A program made the position numbers and the translations under genes. A model generated the notes under the pieces. That model was not told the DNA's origin and did no database searches. It saw nothing but the letters and a program-made list of their open reading frames with translations. Of a DNA stretch of 64,000 nt, positions 1 through 10,995 are shown piece after piece; positions within the stretch are counted from its first letter, which is position 1; each line of letters begins with the position of its first letter. Source of the DNA: Coptis chinensis (lineage: Eukaryota > Streptophyta > Magnoliopsida > Ranunculales > Ranunculaceae); the NCBI GenBank assembly GCA_015680905.1, contig CM027382.1, positions 10,389,501-10,453,500 of the forward strand, given 5' to 3'.

Positions 1-611
1 TAGTCAAGGAGTTTCTAGCCAAGAGGAAGATCGTTCATGCATTCTCCACTCCTCCAACGCTCAAAGCAATGGCCAAGCAGAGGCTAGGAACAAAGCAATC
101 TTAGAAAATCTGAAGAAAAAGATTGAAAAGAACAAAAGCCAATGACCAAATCAATTAGAAAACATATTGTGGGCTCATCGCACCATAGCTCGCTCCAGCA
201 CAGGTGAATCTCCATTCTCTTTGTGCTATGGCACAGAAGCCGTTATCCCCACCGAACTGACCGTCACTACGACTCGATCAGAACTTGTTGAGTCTGGACA
301 CAATGACTCTGTCCTAGCAAGAGAGGTCGATTTGTTAGAAAAACGGCGCGACCTAGCCGCCATCAGAGTAACATCTTATCAACAAACTCTAGAAGAAGTC
401 CTACAACAAGCGAGTACATCCTCGATCTTTTCAACCTGACGATCTAGTTCTGAAAAAGACTCAAGATGACTCCAAACTAGCACCAACATGGGAAGGACCA
501 TATATAGTGGAACGAGTTGTAGGTAATGGAGCGTACTGGATCAAAACCCAAGAGGGGAAATCATTGCCACGGCTATGGAACACTTATTTGTTAAAGAAGT
601 TTTATCAATAA
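1..611 (+). pseudogene. Integrase C-terminal part, Tat-type gypsy pol
   Basis: This is the end of a retrotransposon integrase, which joins element cDNA to host DNA. Visible landmarks are NGQAEARNK around the third catalytic acidic residue (near 70-100), SSTGESPFSLCYGTEAVIP (about 190-250), and a final domain with WEGPYIVERVVGNGAYW ending at a TAA at 609-611. The reading frame changes near 55 and again near 428, and a TGG tryptophan codon has become TGA just before 160, so the gene is dead. Motif wording points to the Tat rather than the Athila side of the family. Confidence 0.85.
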
Positions 612-769
612 AAATACATTCTTGTATATTCTATGTTTTCATTTATTGTAAATTCAAGTTAGTTTACATATGTATTACAATCTACTCTACCTAATCTCGT
701 CAATCAAGTACCAAATTCGCAAAGAGAGCACCACCAGTATATGCGCACTTCTAGCACTGTCTTGAGTTC

Positions 770-1740
770 TAACGCTCTCAGTGAGCAGTACGCTTTCATA
801 AGCTAACACGCTCTTCGTGAGTAGCACGCTCTCCTGAGCTAACATGCTCTAGAGTCTCTCCAATTCTCACTAGTTAATGATCTATACTTCTAGGATCAAC
901 TCGGTGAGAACGCTCTCAGTGTGCAGTACGCTTTCATAAGCTAACATGCTCTCTATGAGCAACATACTCTCTTGAGCTAACAGGCTCCAGAGCCTCTCCA
1001 ATTCTCACTAGTTGAGGACCTATACTTCTAGGATCAACTCGGTGAGAATGCTCTCAGTGAGCAGTACGCTTTCATATGCTAACACGCTCTCTTAAGCTAA
1101 TAGGCTCTAGAGCCTCTCCAATTCTCACTAGTTGAGGACCTATATTTTTAGGATCAACTCGGTGAGAACACTCTCAGTGAGCAGTACGCTTCCATAAGCT
1201 AACACGCTCTCCGTGAGCAGCACGCTCTCTTGAGCTAACAGGCTCCAGAGCCTCTCCAATTCTCACTAGTTGAGGACCTATACTTCTAGGATCAACTCAG
1301 TGAGAACGCTCTTAGTGAGCAGTACGCTTTCATAAGCTAACACTCTCTCCGTGAGCAGCACACTCTCTTGAGCTAACAGGCTCTAGAGCTTCTCCAATTC
1401 TCACTAGTTGAGGACCTATACTTCTAGGATCAACTCAGTGAGAACGCTCTCAGTGAGCGATACGCTTTTATAAGCTAACACGCTCTCCGTGAACAACACA
1501 CTCTCTTGAGCTTATAGGCTCCAGAGCCTCTCCAATTCTCATTACGCCTACATACACACTACGCTCTCAGCGAGCCTATCGCTCTCTTGAGGTCATAGGC
1601 TTCTCAAATTCTCCTCAGTTGAATACCTTTAAATTTAGGATCAACTTAACGAGAACGCTCTTAGCAAGCCTTACGCCATAGTAAGCTAGCACGCTCACCT
1701 AAGCTAGCACGCTCACCTAAGCTACCAGGGTTCACAGCCT
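770..1740 (+). repeat. 138-bp tandem array in Tat 3' region
   Basis: The block around 'attctcactagttgagga' recurs at about 863, 1001, 1121, 1259, 1397 and 1535. The spacings are 138, 120, 138, 138 and 138 bp; the 120-bp unit has lost 18 bp. Each unit contains two related 36-bp halves of the form gctctc-n-gtgagc...gctaaca(c/g). From 1545 to 1740 the units decay. Satellite-like arrays after pol are a known trait of Tat/Ogre elements. Confidence 0.9.
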
Positions 1741-2018
1741 ATATGGTTCTTACGGGTGGGCAACTTACAAATAAAAACGTTAGCTACAAGTAATCGAGAA
1801 TAAGCAAAAACATACATTCCATACACATTCATCAATGGAACTGCCTGACCAACGCCAGGAAACCAGTTCGCGAATCCACCGATCTGCTGGGTCTACCCAG
1901 GAAATCCAGATCGGTATTTCTTACACTTTTAGCAAAAGGTCGAATTGCCACTTTCGTGGAAACCAGTTCACTGTGTCTCTGTACCAAAAAGGCAAACTGC
2001 TCAGGCAAGCCTGAAAAC
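1741..2018. repeat. Tat 3' untranslated module, copy 1
   Basis: No gene. The stretch carries repeated 'gaactgcc ... aggaaa(t)ccag' phrases, each with a short inverted repeat, for example around 1860-1920 and 1985-2018. The same phrases recur at 5775-6010. The module resumes after the MITE at 2497 and leads into the 3' end of the antisense ORF copy A. Confidence 0.55.
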
Positions 2019-2496
2019 TAGGGCTTTCAACGGGCCGGACCTGAATAGGACACACCTAGGTCCAGTCCCGGCCCAAATCATATTTGATATTTTGAGTCCA
2101 AGCCCGGCCTAGGTCCTATTGGGCAAGTTCGGATTCGGGCCAGACCTAGGTCCGTTAGCAATACATGAGAACTGTTATTTTTGTCTAAAATTTAATTAAA
2201 ATTGTAAGTGGTAAGAATCGAACCCACAACTCTTGTGTGGCAAACACAATACTAACCAATATGGCTTCCAATTTTCTATGTCAACTTTCAGTAAATATAA
2301 TAGATATATTAATAATATTAAATATAAAATACATAAACTATTATAGATTTTGGGCCGGGCCATTATCGGATCGGACATAGGTATGTCCAGACCTGGCCCA
2401 ATAATCTTATCGGGCTAAATTTAAAGTCTAAGTCCTTATCTTATCGGTTCGTATTCAATCGGGCTTCGGGCTTGTCCCGGCCCATTGATAGCCCTA
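2019..2496. mobile_element. hAT-type MITE with 8-bp target duplication
   Basis: A 478-bp nonautonomous DNA element. The left end reads TAGGGCTTTCAACGGGCCGG and the right end reverse-complemented reads TAGGGCTATCAATGGGCCGG, an imperfect terminal inverted repeat of over 20 bp. It is flanked by CTGAAAAC (2011-2018) and CTGAGAAC (2497-2504), an 8-bp target duplication with one mismatch, as expected for hAT. Removing it joins 'caggcaagcctg' to 'gaactcagctctatt', which matches the uninterrupted copy near 5970-5995. There is no transposase inside, so it depended on an autonomous relative. Confidence 0.8.
2207..2268 (-). other. tRNA-like sequence inside the MITE
   Basis: On the minus strand, a TTGTG/CACAA stem with a 7-nt loop is followed by a GTGGG-TTCGATT-CTTAC arm, which matches a tRNA anticodon arm and T arm. 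The B-box-like GGTTCGATTC is good; a weak A-box-like TGGTTAGTATT precedes it. The acceptor stem is not convincing. It could be a tRNA-derived SINE head or a tRNA fragment caught in the MITE. Confidence 0.45.
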
Positions 2497-2740
2497 CTGA
2501 GAACTCAGCTCTATTGTTTAACTCTCATTCAGAGAGGAGAACGGACAAAGTACTCACAAATTTTCAACACTTACAAAGACAAGATCGAAGTCACCATCAA
2601 GGAGCAGCAATAACATGTTTATCCTTCGGGGAAGCACTGGTCGAGGGAGTGTGCCTTGCAGCTCTCAGCACCACGTGTATACCCGTACCCTAAGCCCCAC
2701 ACTCACACGCCTTTTTCAACTGGAAATACTTCTCATCCAG

Positions 2741-5600
2741 TTAGGCATATTGGGTACATGCCACGTCGTACGCATTTTGTGCTTTGCGCGCAACCTCCTG
2801 ACATTGCTTGGCATACTCCATAACTTCAGCCAGCTTCCCCTGCATATCTTTCATCGCATTAACTAGCACAGAATTCTCATCAGCAGCATCCCAGTACTTT
2901 TTGGTCATTACTTCCAGTTTCTTCTTGTCAACTCCCCATGCAGCTTGTATACATCCCAGCTCGCCTTGCGCATTGACATTAGTACCAGCACGTTGCACAA
3001 CATTCTTCAGCTTTTCGTACCCCGCAAGAAACTACAAGTGCAATACCAAAGTTAGAGTCGCCCGATAAACAAAAGAAAAACATAACAGATGAAAAGCTCA
3101 CCAAACAACAAGCCATGTCCATGGTCCCCAACAGTGTCTCCATATCTTCGTCTTCGACCTCCGCCTTGTCACCATCCAGAACGATCCCTTTTAGAAGGCT
3201 GGTCGCTATGGGTGCTAAGTGGAAGCTGCAGTCAGAACGTTTCACAACACGCTTCATCCCCGTCTTCCCCACATAGAATAATTCGCTCCCTACGTCCTCG
3301 AGACGCTGGGGCGAACTCTCACCAGCGACATGGTGGCCTTGACCCTGGTCGCTACGTTCCTCAGCAACCAGATCGGCCTCATCCCCTTGATGGGGAGACC
3401 TGAACACAATACCACCAGTCGAACGACCTGAACTCCTAGGTCGCTTGTTACCTGATAATATGTAAAACGATAGTTTTACCTATGAATAAGTTACGAGACT
3501 CAAACACAAGTAAAACTAAAGCTATTTTCATCTAAGGGTTTATCAAAGTTTTCTACTCTTGATGCTATCGCAATAAGTGGAGTAGAGAATTTATTCAACT
3601 CTTAGTTCTTTAGAATTCAATGTTTTCTAAGGTTATCAGTCTATCCAAAGTTAATGAGAGTAATGATGAAAATTATACTACGATGTAAATTATATTAACA
3701 CTATATGATAATTCAAACTACGGAATTTCTAATTTGACTATATGCTAAGGAATTAGGGGGGGGGGGGATTGATTCCACCTTAACTCGACTTAATTAATTG
3801 GCGAAGATTCATCGTGATCCAAATTTTAATGCTTTCGCATAACAAAATGGTATTTTTAATCCCTAATTATTCATGGCAATCTCTACCAAATAATAACTAG
3901 CATGTAAAACAATCAAATCTATTCTCATGGTAAACTAATTACTTTCTATAATTGAATAAATTATCACGACGATTTCTAAGCTAACAAAATCAAGTTTTCA
4001 TCAAGGCTTCCTCAACCCCCTCTAATGGAGGTTTAGCCTTGAGTCATTAAACTATCATTTCTATACGAATTTAAGCAAGTCATGATATAAAGATTATAAA
4101 TTTACTATCTTGATCTAATCAAGAATTCAAAACTAAATTAACAACTAAGAAATGATTGATAACTAAATGATTGAAATTAGATATAAGTGATTTAATATTT
4201 AAAACTATATTATGAGTAACAACTAACTTTATTGATCTAATGAAACTAAATTGAATAGAAAAACTAATAATTTATTGTAAAACTAAAATTGATTCTAAAA
4301 TAATAATCTACTTTGTTCTAACTAATCTATTGAAATTGAAAAACTAATTAACTGAATGCATAAAAATCTAGATCTAAAACAAGCTATTGAAACTAATTAA
4401 TGGAGTCTAAAACTAGATCTAAAATTATTGGTTAATTGCTACCTAAAAACTAGAATGCTTCAGAGCTAAGTCTTGTGTCCTCAAATGGAGGAGACAAGAT
4501 CCACTTTTTCATGCATGGGTTGGGGAGCCATGTTTTGGGTCAAAAAATTGAGCCTAAAACCCAATTTCTTCAGTCCACAGAGGCCTTTTCAGTTAGATTT
4601 GACTTTAATAGACTTTTCGTCCACTTTTGGTCCTTAGATTGTGTCAAGGCTTGAACCATTGGAAAGCTCTTTCCAAGCCGGTCGTTTTGACGTAAGGTAG
4701 GTCAAATTCCGAGGTCTGAGTCCAAAGATACGGCCTTTGGAAGTTCTGCTGACTTTTGTGCACTGTTTCTGCCCGCGTTGATTTTGACTTTTCAGCTTTG
4801 ACCGAGTTTAAAAAGGTTTTTTCTCCTTGAATCTTAGCCTTTAATCACAGAACTTCTTAGCAACCAACTCTTGCTCCTTTATCTTGCCAAAGTGACACAT
4901 TTTTTCACATAATTGACTCCAATGCCTGAAATACATAAAAACACGTAATCAGCATTAACTCTTATTTATTACTTGCATAATTGGTCTAAAAGTATTATTG
5001 TTAAGAGGTTAAAACTACAGTTTTGGGCTCTTATCATTACCCTTAGCTTCTGAAGCAACAACTTTCCTCTTGCCACGATCACCATGCTGATGAGAGTGGA
5101 ACTCCATATCTTCCATTATAAGGGGGGAGGTTTCCCTCAAACTCCCCTCACCCTTAGTATATTTACGGCACCTGGCCATAATGAAATCTACAAACGAGGC
5201 CAACATTAAGCGAGTTAGCAACCAAGACACAATTTTCTGTTCAAGAGGAATATCCAAATACGGAAGCAAACATACCTGAGTGAGCAGCAGAGAAAATGGC
5301 GCACAAAAGTTTGGAGAAGAATGGCTACAACAAGAAGATGAGCAAATGCCTTTGGTCTTCTAGGAACAGTTCTACTTATTCTCAAATAACGTATATTCCC
5401 TAGGCACGCCATAATTACATCGAGATGCCAAACGTCAGGCCACCTGGTAGCCATCATTTCATATTTCCAACCACTCACTGTCCTACACGTGTTATGCACG
5501 TGCAAAAATACTTCAACTCTCCAGAATGAAGAGCATGGCATATGTTCTACTATATATGCAGTTCGTACAGAGTCACTAATTCTCGTCAAACGCAACCTAT
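2741..5600 (-). pseudogene. Antisense extra ORF of Tat element, copy A
   Basis: This protein-coding relic lies antisense to pol. Its C-terminal exon (2741-3031) encodes a helical, coiled-coil-like stretch with MKDMQGKLAEVMEYAKQCQE. The preceding exon (3102-3407) ends in MDMACCL. A 70-nt intron (3032-3101; minus-strand GTGAGC...TTGTAG) splices in phase 0 to FLAGYEKLKNVV. Upstream parts lie beyond the solo LTR at 5037-5600, with a plausible intron (CAG/GTATGT ... TTTGTAG) and a basic segment MARCRKYTKGEG. The first exon is frame-broken and the true start is not visible. It resembles ORFs often labelled putative gypsy-type transposon protein; that link is by general character only. Function is unknown; it is a diverged paralogue of copy B at 6029-8322. 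Confidence 0.6.
3453..5036 (-). mobile_element. Solo LTR, Athila-type family
   Basis: On the minus strand it starts TGATAAGAGCCCAAAACTG and ends TTATCA, and it aligns along its whole length with the LTRs at 15756-17271 and 29235-30746, but is clearly more diverged. It is flanked by TTACC on both sides (3448-3452 and 5037-5041), a 5-bp target duplication. No internal region remains, so recombination between two LTRs removed it. It interrupts antisense ORF copy A. The corresponding TATA/promoter part lies near 4490-4560. Confidence 0.9.
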
Positions 5601-6010
5601 AACGCTAAGGACAAATAAAGGACAGGACGCTCACTCAGGCCACAAGTTACTTAACTATACCTATTCTTATAAGGAGTTGCCTACGCAGCCAAGCAAATAT
5701 AACAATATCAAGACTCATACATTCAATCATACGGGAGATAAACAGAACGGAGAAGCAAATAACAAACATGTCATATGAGCAAAAAGGCGAACTGGTCGAA
5801 CAAACCCAGACCACGGTTCGCATCTTAGCCGAGCTCCTGAGTCTACTCAGGAAATCCAGCTCGGCTAACCACCATTCATCATCACATTGGTACCTTAGAC
5901 CAATACGGGGCACCAGGTCGTTCAGTGTGTTAACAAACAGAAACAAGAAAAGCGAACTGCCCAGGTTGCCCTGGGAAACCAGCTCTATGGTATCACAACT
6001 TACAAACATC
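5601..6010. repeat. Tat 3' untranslated module, copy 2
   Basis: No gene. From about 5775 the phrases 'aaaaaggcgaactgg', 'aggaaatccagctcgg' and 'gcgaactgcccagg ... gggaaaccagctctatgg' match the module at 1838-2018 plus 2497-2550 and provide the empty-site version of the MITE insertion. The part at 5660-5690 contains 'gttgcctacgcagcc', similar to the reverse complement of the LTR motif gatacgtaggcag at 9301. Confidence 0.5.
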
Positions 6011-6028
6011 AAAATCAACAGACTACTC

Positions 6029-8322
6029 TCACAACTCGCTAGCTCCAGGTAGAACAGCCGCATTTTCAGTCGCCAGCGAGTCCTCAACTTCAGCATCCCT
6101 CTCCTCGACCACAATCGACACACCATCCACATCTAAGTTCACAAACACATCTGACATAACAGCTTGTGTTCGGGGTTCAACGACCTCTTGCTTAACGACC
6201 ACCGAAGTAAGAGCATTACATGCATCTCCCTGTACCGGTACCACTGAGGTACTGGGAGCCCCGCGTTCATGCTCCTCTTTCAAAGCTTTATAATCGGCTT
6301 CCAGCTCAACGAAATCAGCATCCAGATCGTCATACGCTTTAGTAGCGTCCTGAGCAACTCCCTTGCAGTGTATGATATAGTCATTCAACCTACCAATTTC
6401 TACAGTAGCAGCGTTAACGTTCTCCTCAGTAGCCTGTAGTTTCGTCTTCAGTTCTTCCACTTCACTATCCTTCAGCAACTTCGCCAACTTAAGCTCCTGA
6501 TGCTCCTTGTTCACCTCATCAAGCTCATGACGATCTATGCCATACGCATCCTGAACCTCTTCAGCTCGTCTTTCAGCTTCACCACGGTCTCTCTATCTGA
6601 TTCAACGAACTGGGCAATCTCTTTCAGCTTCTGAAATCCACTTACAAGCTGCAATCGCACACATACAATAGCAATCAGTTCGTAGCAATTCTCATAAACG
6701 AACAAGCAAACCAAATCTGGACAGTTTCACTTACCAGACATTGCACTATCTCTATTCGCTTAAGGTTATCAGCCAGCCCCTTGGCATCCAGCTCCTTACG
6801 GTTGCCATCCAGAGCTATATGTTCAAGCAAGCACGCTGATACCTTTTACTCGACTGAAAGGCGACATCGGTTAAACTTCACAACCACAGCTGCCCACGCC
6901 ATCCAAGTACACCAATTGTGACTCCAAGTCCTCAGCAGTCATAGTCGACTTCCCACTAGCCTTACTTTGACCCTTCGCTTTAGCCAGCGGGGTAGGCTCT
7001 CGAAGTACAGGGGACGAGATCTGCTTGACCCTAAAAGTTGCCAAGTTCATAATTGGTTCCGGCCTCTAACGGGTACTGCGAGTGGCTTTACCGCCAACTT
7101 GACCACCACCAGACCCGCCCCCCGAACTGGAACTCTCCCTAAGCACACACTTCACAGCTTTGGTAGCCTTTGCAGCGTCTTGCTCAAACGCGTCTGCTTT
7201 CCTCTTCACCGAACTGCTCCGCGCACGAGGGTTGAAGACCAACCTCTCCAGCTCCATAGGCGCGGTCAATCAATCCCCCTTCAGGTCGCCAGCCCGACCC
7301 ACCAACCCCCGAGGCACCAGCACCTCTAGAGGGTCGCTTGGAACTAGCGCGACCTCAGTTCCTATCTTCCTTGGTTACCAAATCGCTTGTTCGTCTCTCC
7401 ATCACTTTTTTACTGGCTTGACCCCGAGCCCTTTTCTTTTGATCTCTCCTCTTCTCCCTGATTGATAGACCTCCTTTCTCCACAAAGAAATGAGCTATTT
7501 CAGGTAGTTTCACTTGTTTCTGGGCCCAAGTCAACCTGGCGAACCTCTCTATCTCCTGCCGATTAGTTCGTGTCTTTGCAGCGAACTCTGCAAGCAGAAC
7601 AAAAGCACAAGTCAGTTAAAACAACTGTAACCCAACCATCAAAACAACATGAGCAAGACACTTCCACCCACCAGAAATATTGCAAATCCTAGTTTGCAAC
7701 CTACATCCGCTAGCACAGTAGTTGCCAACTAACAGCAATGACCTTTTTTTCTAGGCCTCGTTGCTTACACCATCCATCATATTGGAACGCTTCAGTGGTA
7801 TTCACCACTAGCATTCAGTAGATCGAACACCTTGAACAACCGCTAAGTGTTACCAACAAACTGACAAGGGGATTTCCAACAGTGAGCTAAAAAATCACAG
7901 ACCAGCTTTGAAAACGGTATTTGCATATGCGCTCTCAGCTGACCTTCACAGATTATTACCCCACCGTTCGGCGGGTTGTATTCCTCACTCTGCACATTTT
8001 CACTAGGCCCTGGTTCGTATATCTCCAGGTCGGGTACATCTATCCCGTAGCTGCCCTCAGTTTGGGGAACACACTTGCGGCAAGCCGATCCACCGTCCTG
8101 GGGTAACCCACTTGAGGACAACCCCTCATCACGACCTGACGTGCTAGCCACAGTACCCACAGAGCCATATCGTATACTACCCTCATCTTCCCTAACTTCA
8201 ACCTCACCATACTCAGAATGACTTTCAAGACTCACCTACTCTTCATTATCCTCCTCATATTCACCACAACTTAAAGATACTTCCTGAACCTCTTCCGATC
8301 GCATATCGTCAGAGTCAGACAT
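6029..8322 (-). pseudogene. Antisense extra ORF of Tat element, copy B
   Basis: The likely start is an ATG at 8320-8322 giving MSDSDDMRSEEVQE, with an in-frame TAG at 8236-8238. An acidic, Ser-rich N-terminus leads to a domain with ICEGQLRAHMQIPFSKLVCD (about 7850-7950). A middle part follows with RQEIERFARLTWAQKQVKLP (about 7500-7590) and a basic Ser/Gly-rich linker with SSVKRKADAFEQD (about 7190-7215). The C-terminus is a coiled coil (6029-6514). An intron at 6649-6734 (GTAAGT...TGCAG) falls in phase 0 between IVQCL and LVSGFQKLKE, exactly where copy A has its intron. Frameshifts occur near 6520 and in the 6840-6960 exon. Such ORFs are known in Tat elements; molecular function is not established. 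Confidence 0.6.
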
Positions 8323-8835
8323 TTTTGCATTTTCTTCTTATCAAATACACAAACCTAAGCAACAAAACTTGACACCGACCTACTTATTAGACACACAACA
8401 CTTGCACAAACAGAAAGAAAACTGAAAATGGAAAAGCAGCGGTAGTGAAAGCACTCACCTGAGAAACCCTAGCATGCGGTTTTGCGAAAGAAGAAAATAG
8501 AAAATAGCTTTTCAATTCTCCCAAATTTGATTTTATGCAACCGCCTATTCAGTTCCCAAGGTGTTATGATTATAACCTACGCCCTAGCCTGCACACGTGT
8601 CTCAAGAACCTGTCTTTTCAAGATTCCGAAAAATGCGGCAACACGTTTCCTCGCCAATTGCTATGATTCTGTCACGTGCCAACTTCCACCTCACATCAAG
8701 TCGTTATACAACACGAATCGACCCTTACGGTGCGATAGTCAGGTCCGTGCACACCAGCCTGTTTTTCCACTCATGCTCAACACGTATTATCATTTTCTCT
8801 CAGCAGATTGCTTCAATGTATAACACAATCTACTT
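8323..8835. other. Leader of antisense ORF B / region before LTR
   Basis: No gene is supported. Read on the minus strand this would be the promoter and 5' leader of antisense ORF B. On the plus strand it is the stretch just before the polypurine tract. Confidence 0.4.
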
Positions 8836-9370
8836 AGAGGGGGCTGTGTAAGGGAGTAATATTCTCATTGAGGAATATTAAACACGCATTGAGTATAAGC
8901 AGAGATTGTAGCGAACTCATATCATCGACCTCCAAGATCGATTCCTAAGCAGCTCACTTCATGTAGGTGGTACACTTCAGCTCGCTCCAGAGAACCTCAA
9001 GTTGAATAGACGACATAAGGCAGAACGCTTCGAGTGATTACGCCATCCCTTATCCAGATGTAATCATCACTAGAGCCATACTTGTACTTCCAATCACCGT
9101 GATATTTGAACTACTGCACCCACTCCCAATTATCACATAATTCCTACCAAAACCAACCTAACAATCATTCTCAATCTCCACCCTACATATGTACATGTCA
9201 GTACACGTGTCTCGTAGATCTACACCTCCCAATGTCTATAAATACCACCTACATGAACTATGTGAGACCTGATTCTTCTCTCCCCCCAGAATCAAGAGAA
9301 GATACGTAGGCAGTTCGCTCATCAACGAACCCAGTCTTTCCTAAATCCAACCCCATTCTCTTTCCTCCCT
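8836..9370 (+). mobile_element. Polypurine tract and 3' LTR of Tat element
   Basis: The purine run agaggggg at 8836-8843 precedes TGTGTAAGGGAGTAATATTC at 8845, a typical plus-strand primer followed by an LTR start. Inside the LTR a TATAAATA box stands at 9237-9244 and the motif gatacgtaggcag, common downstream of the transcription start in Tat/Athila LTRs, at 9301-9313. The 3' edge near 9370 is a guess, since the 5' LTR and target duplication are outside the window. Confidence 0.55.
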
Positions 9371-9655
9371 TGTATGTAAAGGAAAGCTAAAATGCACCTT
9401 TACAGCTTTAATGAGGGGATCTGGGTAGCGAATGGTCCTGCCGTAATAGGTAATTAGGTTAGGATCCCCTATTGGCCCAATTGTACAGATTGAACCTTTG
9501 CAGAGTTTTAACTTAGCCTTCTTCATTGATAACGGAATGAAGACGAAAATGACCCTTGGTGTCATAGAGAATACAAAACCAAGCTTGACTGTTATCTTTT
9601 TGATCAATATATGTAAGGAAAACTTCATTGTACTTTGCTTGTACAATGACATATG
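9371..9655. other. No gene seen
   Basis: A 103-codon open frame on the minus strand has no recognisable family, composition or context and is not taken as a gene. Confidence 0.4.
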
Positions 9656-10271
9656 TACCCCGTGACCTCTCCAAAAACCCTCTTAGAAGTCAAACTCAAC
9701 TAAGACACGTGTCATCATCTTCTCAAGTCTATCTAACGGTTGGAATTGCATAAAAAATCAACTGAAAAACATAAGTTTTTAATTAGACTTACCCCCTCCC
9801 TCACTGTATTTAGTATAATTAGACTTAACCCCCCAAACATTAAACTATAACTTATTAGTTTATACAATGTAGGAAAAGACCATTAGCTTTTCACATGTTG
9901 TATTTGAGAAATTTCAAACACTTCAACCTTTCAATTTGGCTTCCAAATGATGAATTTGGTGAAGGAGAATACCCCTTGGTTGGTATTTAAACTAAATTAA
10001 GGTTAAAAAAATTGGGGTTTAGCTGAATTGAAGCTTAATTGAGGTTTGTTAGGTGTTTTTGTGTCTTTTAAGTTGTGGTGGTAGTAGTGGTGTATGACTT
10101 GGAGAAGATGATGTTATATGATGAAGGTAATTATGTAATTTCATAATGTTAAGAGTGTAATTGTCATTTGATAAGGATTGGTGGTAGCCATCGAACAGAG
10201 TTCACGAGATCATGACACGTGTCCTAGATGGTTTTGAATTTGAATTTTGTTTTTGCCAAAGTCACGGGGTA
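9656..10271. mobile_element. Foldback/MITE-like inverted repeat
   Basis: The left end reads taccccgtgac (9656-9666) and the right end gtcacggggta (10261-10271), its exact reverse complement. Further inward both arms carry gacacgtgtc (near 9698 and 10215) with partial matches between. A TA target duplication around CCCCGTGAC...GTCACGGGG is possible. A further copy of gtcaaactca...gtgtc lies outside at 10341, so the structure may be composite. Confidence 0.45.
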
Positions 10272-10619
10272 TTTATGTAATTATACCTAGAAAATGGCGT
10301 TAGAGTCTTTTAATTTGTCTTGACCAAAAACATTACGGTCAAACTCAGTTGACTAGGATGTGTCGTGGTCTTGGGGAGGGGGTGTAAAAAGCTAATTGGC
10401 CTAAGTTCTTGGGGGTAAAGCTAGAAAACTGATAAAAAAAAAAAATTGTAAATACAAATATGGATGAAGACATATAAATAACTTAACAAACAAAAGTAAT
10501 TGAAAAAAGTTATAATCAAACAATAATAAAATTAAATTGCAAATGTTTAACACCTTCTTTGTTACTTGCAATTAATCGAATACGCAAATTCTCAATAAAA
10601 GAACAATTCATGTATTAGT

Positions 10620-10620
<1 letters not shown>

Positions 10621-10691
<71 letters not shown>
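10621..10691. repeat. (TA)n microsatellite
   Basis: About 70 bp of uninterrupted TA inside a dispersed repeat. The related copy at 13585-13600 has only gatatatg at this place, so the run expanded after the copies separated. Confidence 0.95.
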
Positions 10692-10696
<5 letters not shown>

Positions 10697-10995
10697 TTTG
10701 CGACTCCAACAATATGATGAGAAAATGAACAACCAAATTTGAAATTTTCATTTGAATATATTTTGGGAGGGTTAAAATTTGCATGCATCATGGTTAAAAG
10801 CACCACCAATGGGTTGTGTAAATTTACACTACCACACAAACTCTACATAGGAGCCACATGTGTTTTTAAAAAAGATTTACACAATAAATTTAAGGGCTTG
10901 TCTAGGGTGTGCAGGGTGCACCTAAATTTAGTATGCGCAGGATTTTCAACCACACATTTTGAAGGGCAAAACCGGAATAACCGGGTGAAAAAGTT
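10692..10995. repeat. Dispersed repeat, copy 1
   Basis: The block agggtgtgcagggtgcacc (near 10905) through gggcaaaaccggaat (near 10965) recurs as agggtgcgcagggtgcaccc (near 13632) through ggtcaaaaccggaat (near 13692). Flanking parts (ttagttgatata) also match. The family is unknown and no coding sequence is seen. Confidence 0.6.

Larger units (their letters stand above)
1..9370 (+). mobile_element. Ty3/gypsy element, Tat-type, 3' part
   Basis: The window opens inside the pol gene and runs through integrase C-terminus, a tandem-repeat 3' region, antisense ORFs, a polypurine tract and a 3' LTR. This order fits the Tat lineage (Ogre, Grande, Retand relatives), in which 3' tandem repeats and extra, sometimes antisense, ORFs between pol and the 3' LTR are known. 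Two antisense gene copies with no LTR between them suggest either a duplicated module in one element or a recombined pair of elements. The right end is approximate because no target-site duplication can be checked. A hAT-type MITE and a solo LTR are inserted inside. Confidence 0.7.

Noticed and set aside
770-1740. CRISPR-like regular array
   Set aside because: Whole 138-bp units repeat without unique spacers, and the sequence is a plant retrotransposon.
5647-6132. 161-codon minus-strand frame
   Set aside because: It overlaps the end of antisense ORF B in another frame and runs through the repeated untranslated module.
9341-9652. 103-codon minus-strand frame
   Set aside because: No family, no gene-like context, next to an LTR end.
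10615-10839. Minus-strand frame with long Tyr-Ile repeat, and the similar pair at 56387-56681
   Set aside because: Products of TA microsatellites.
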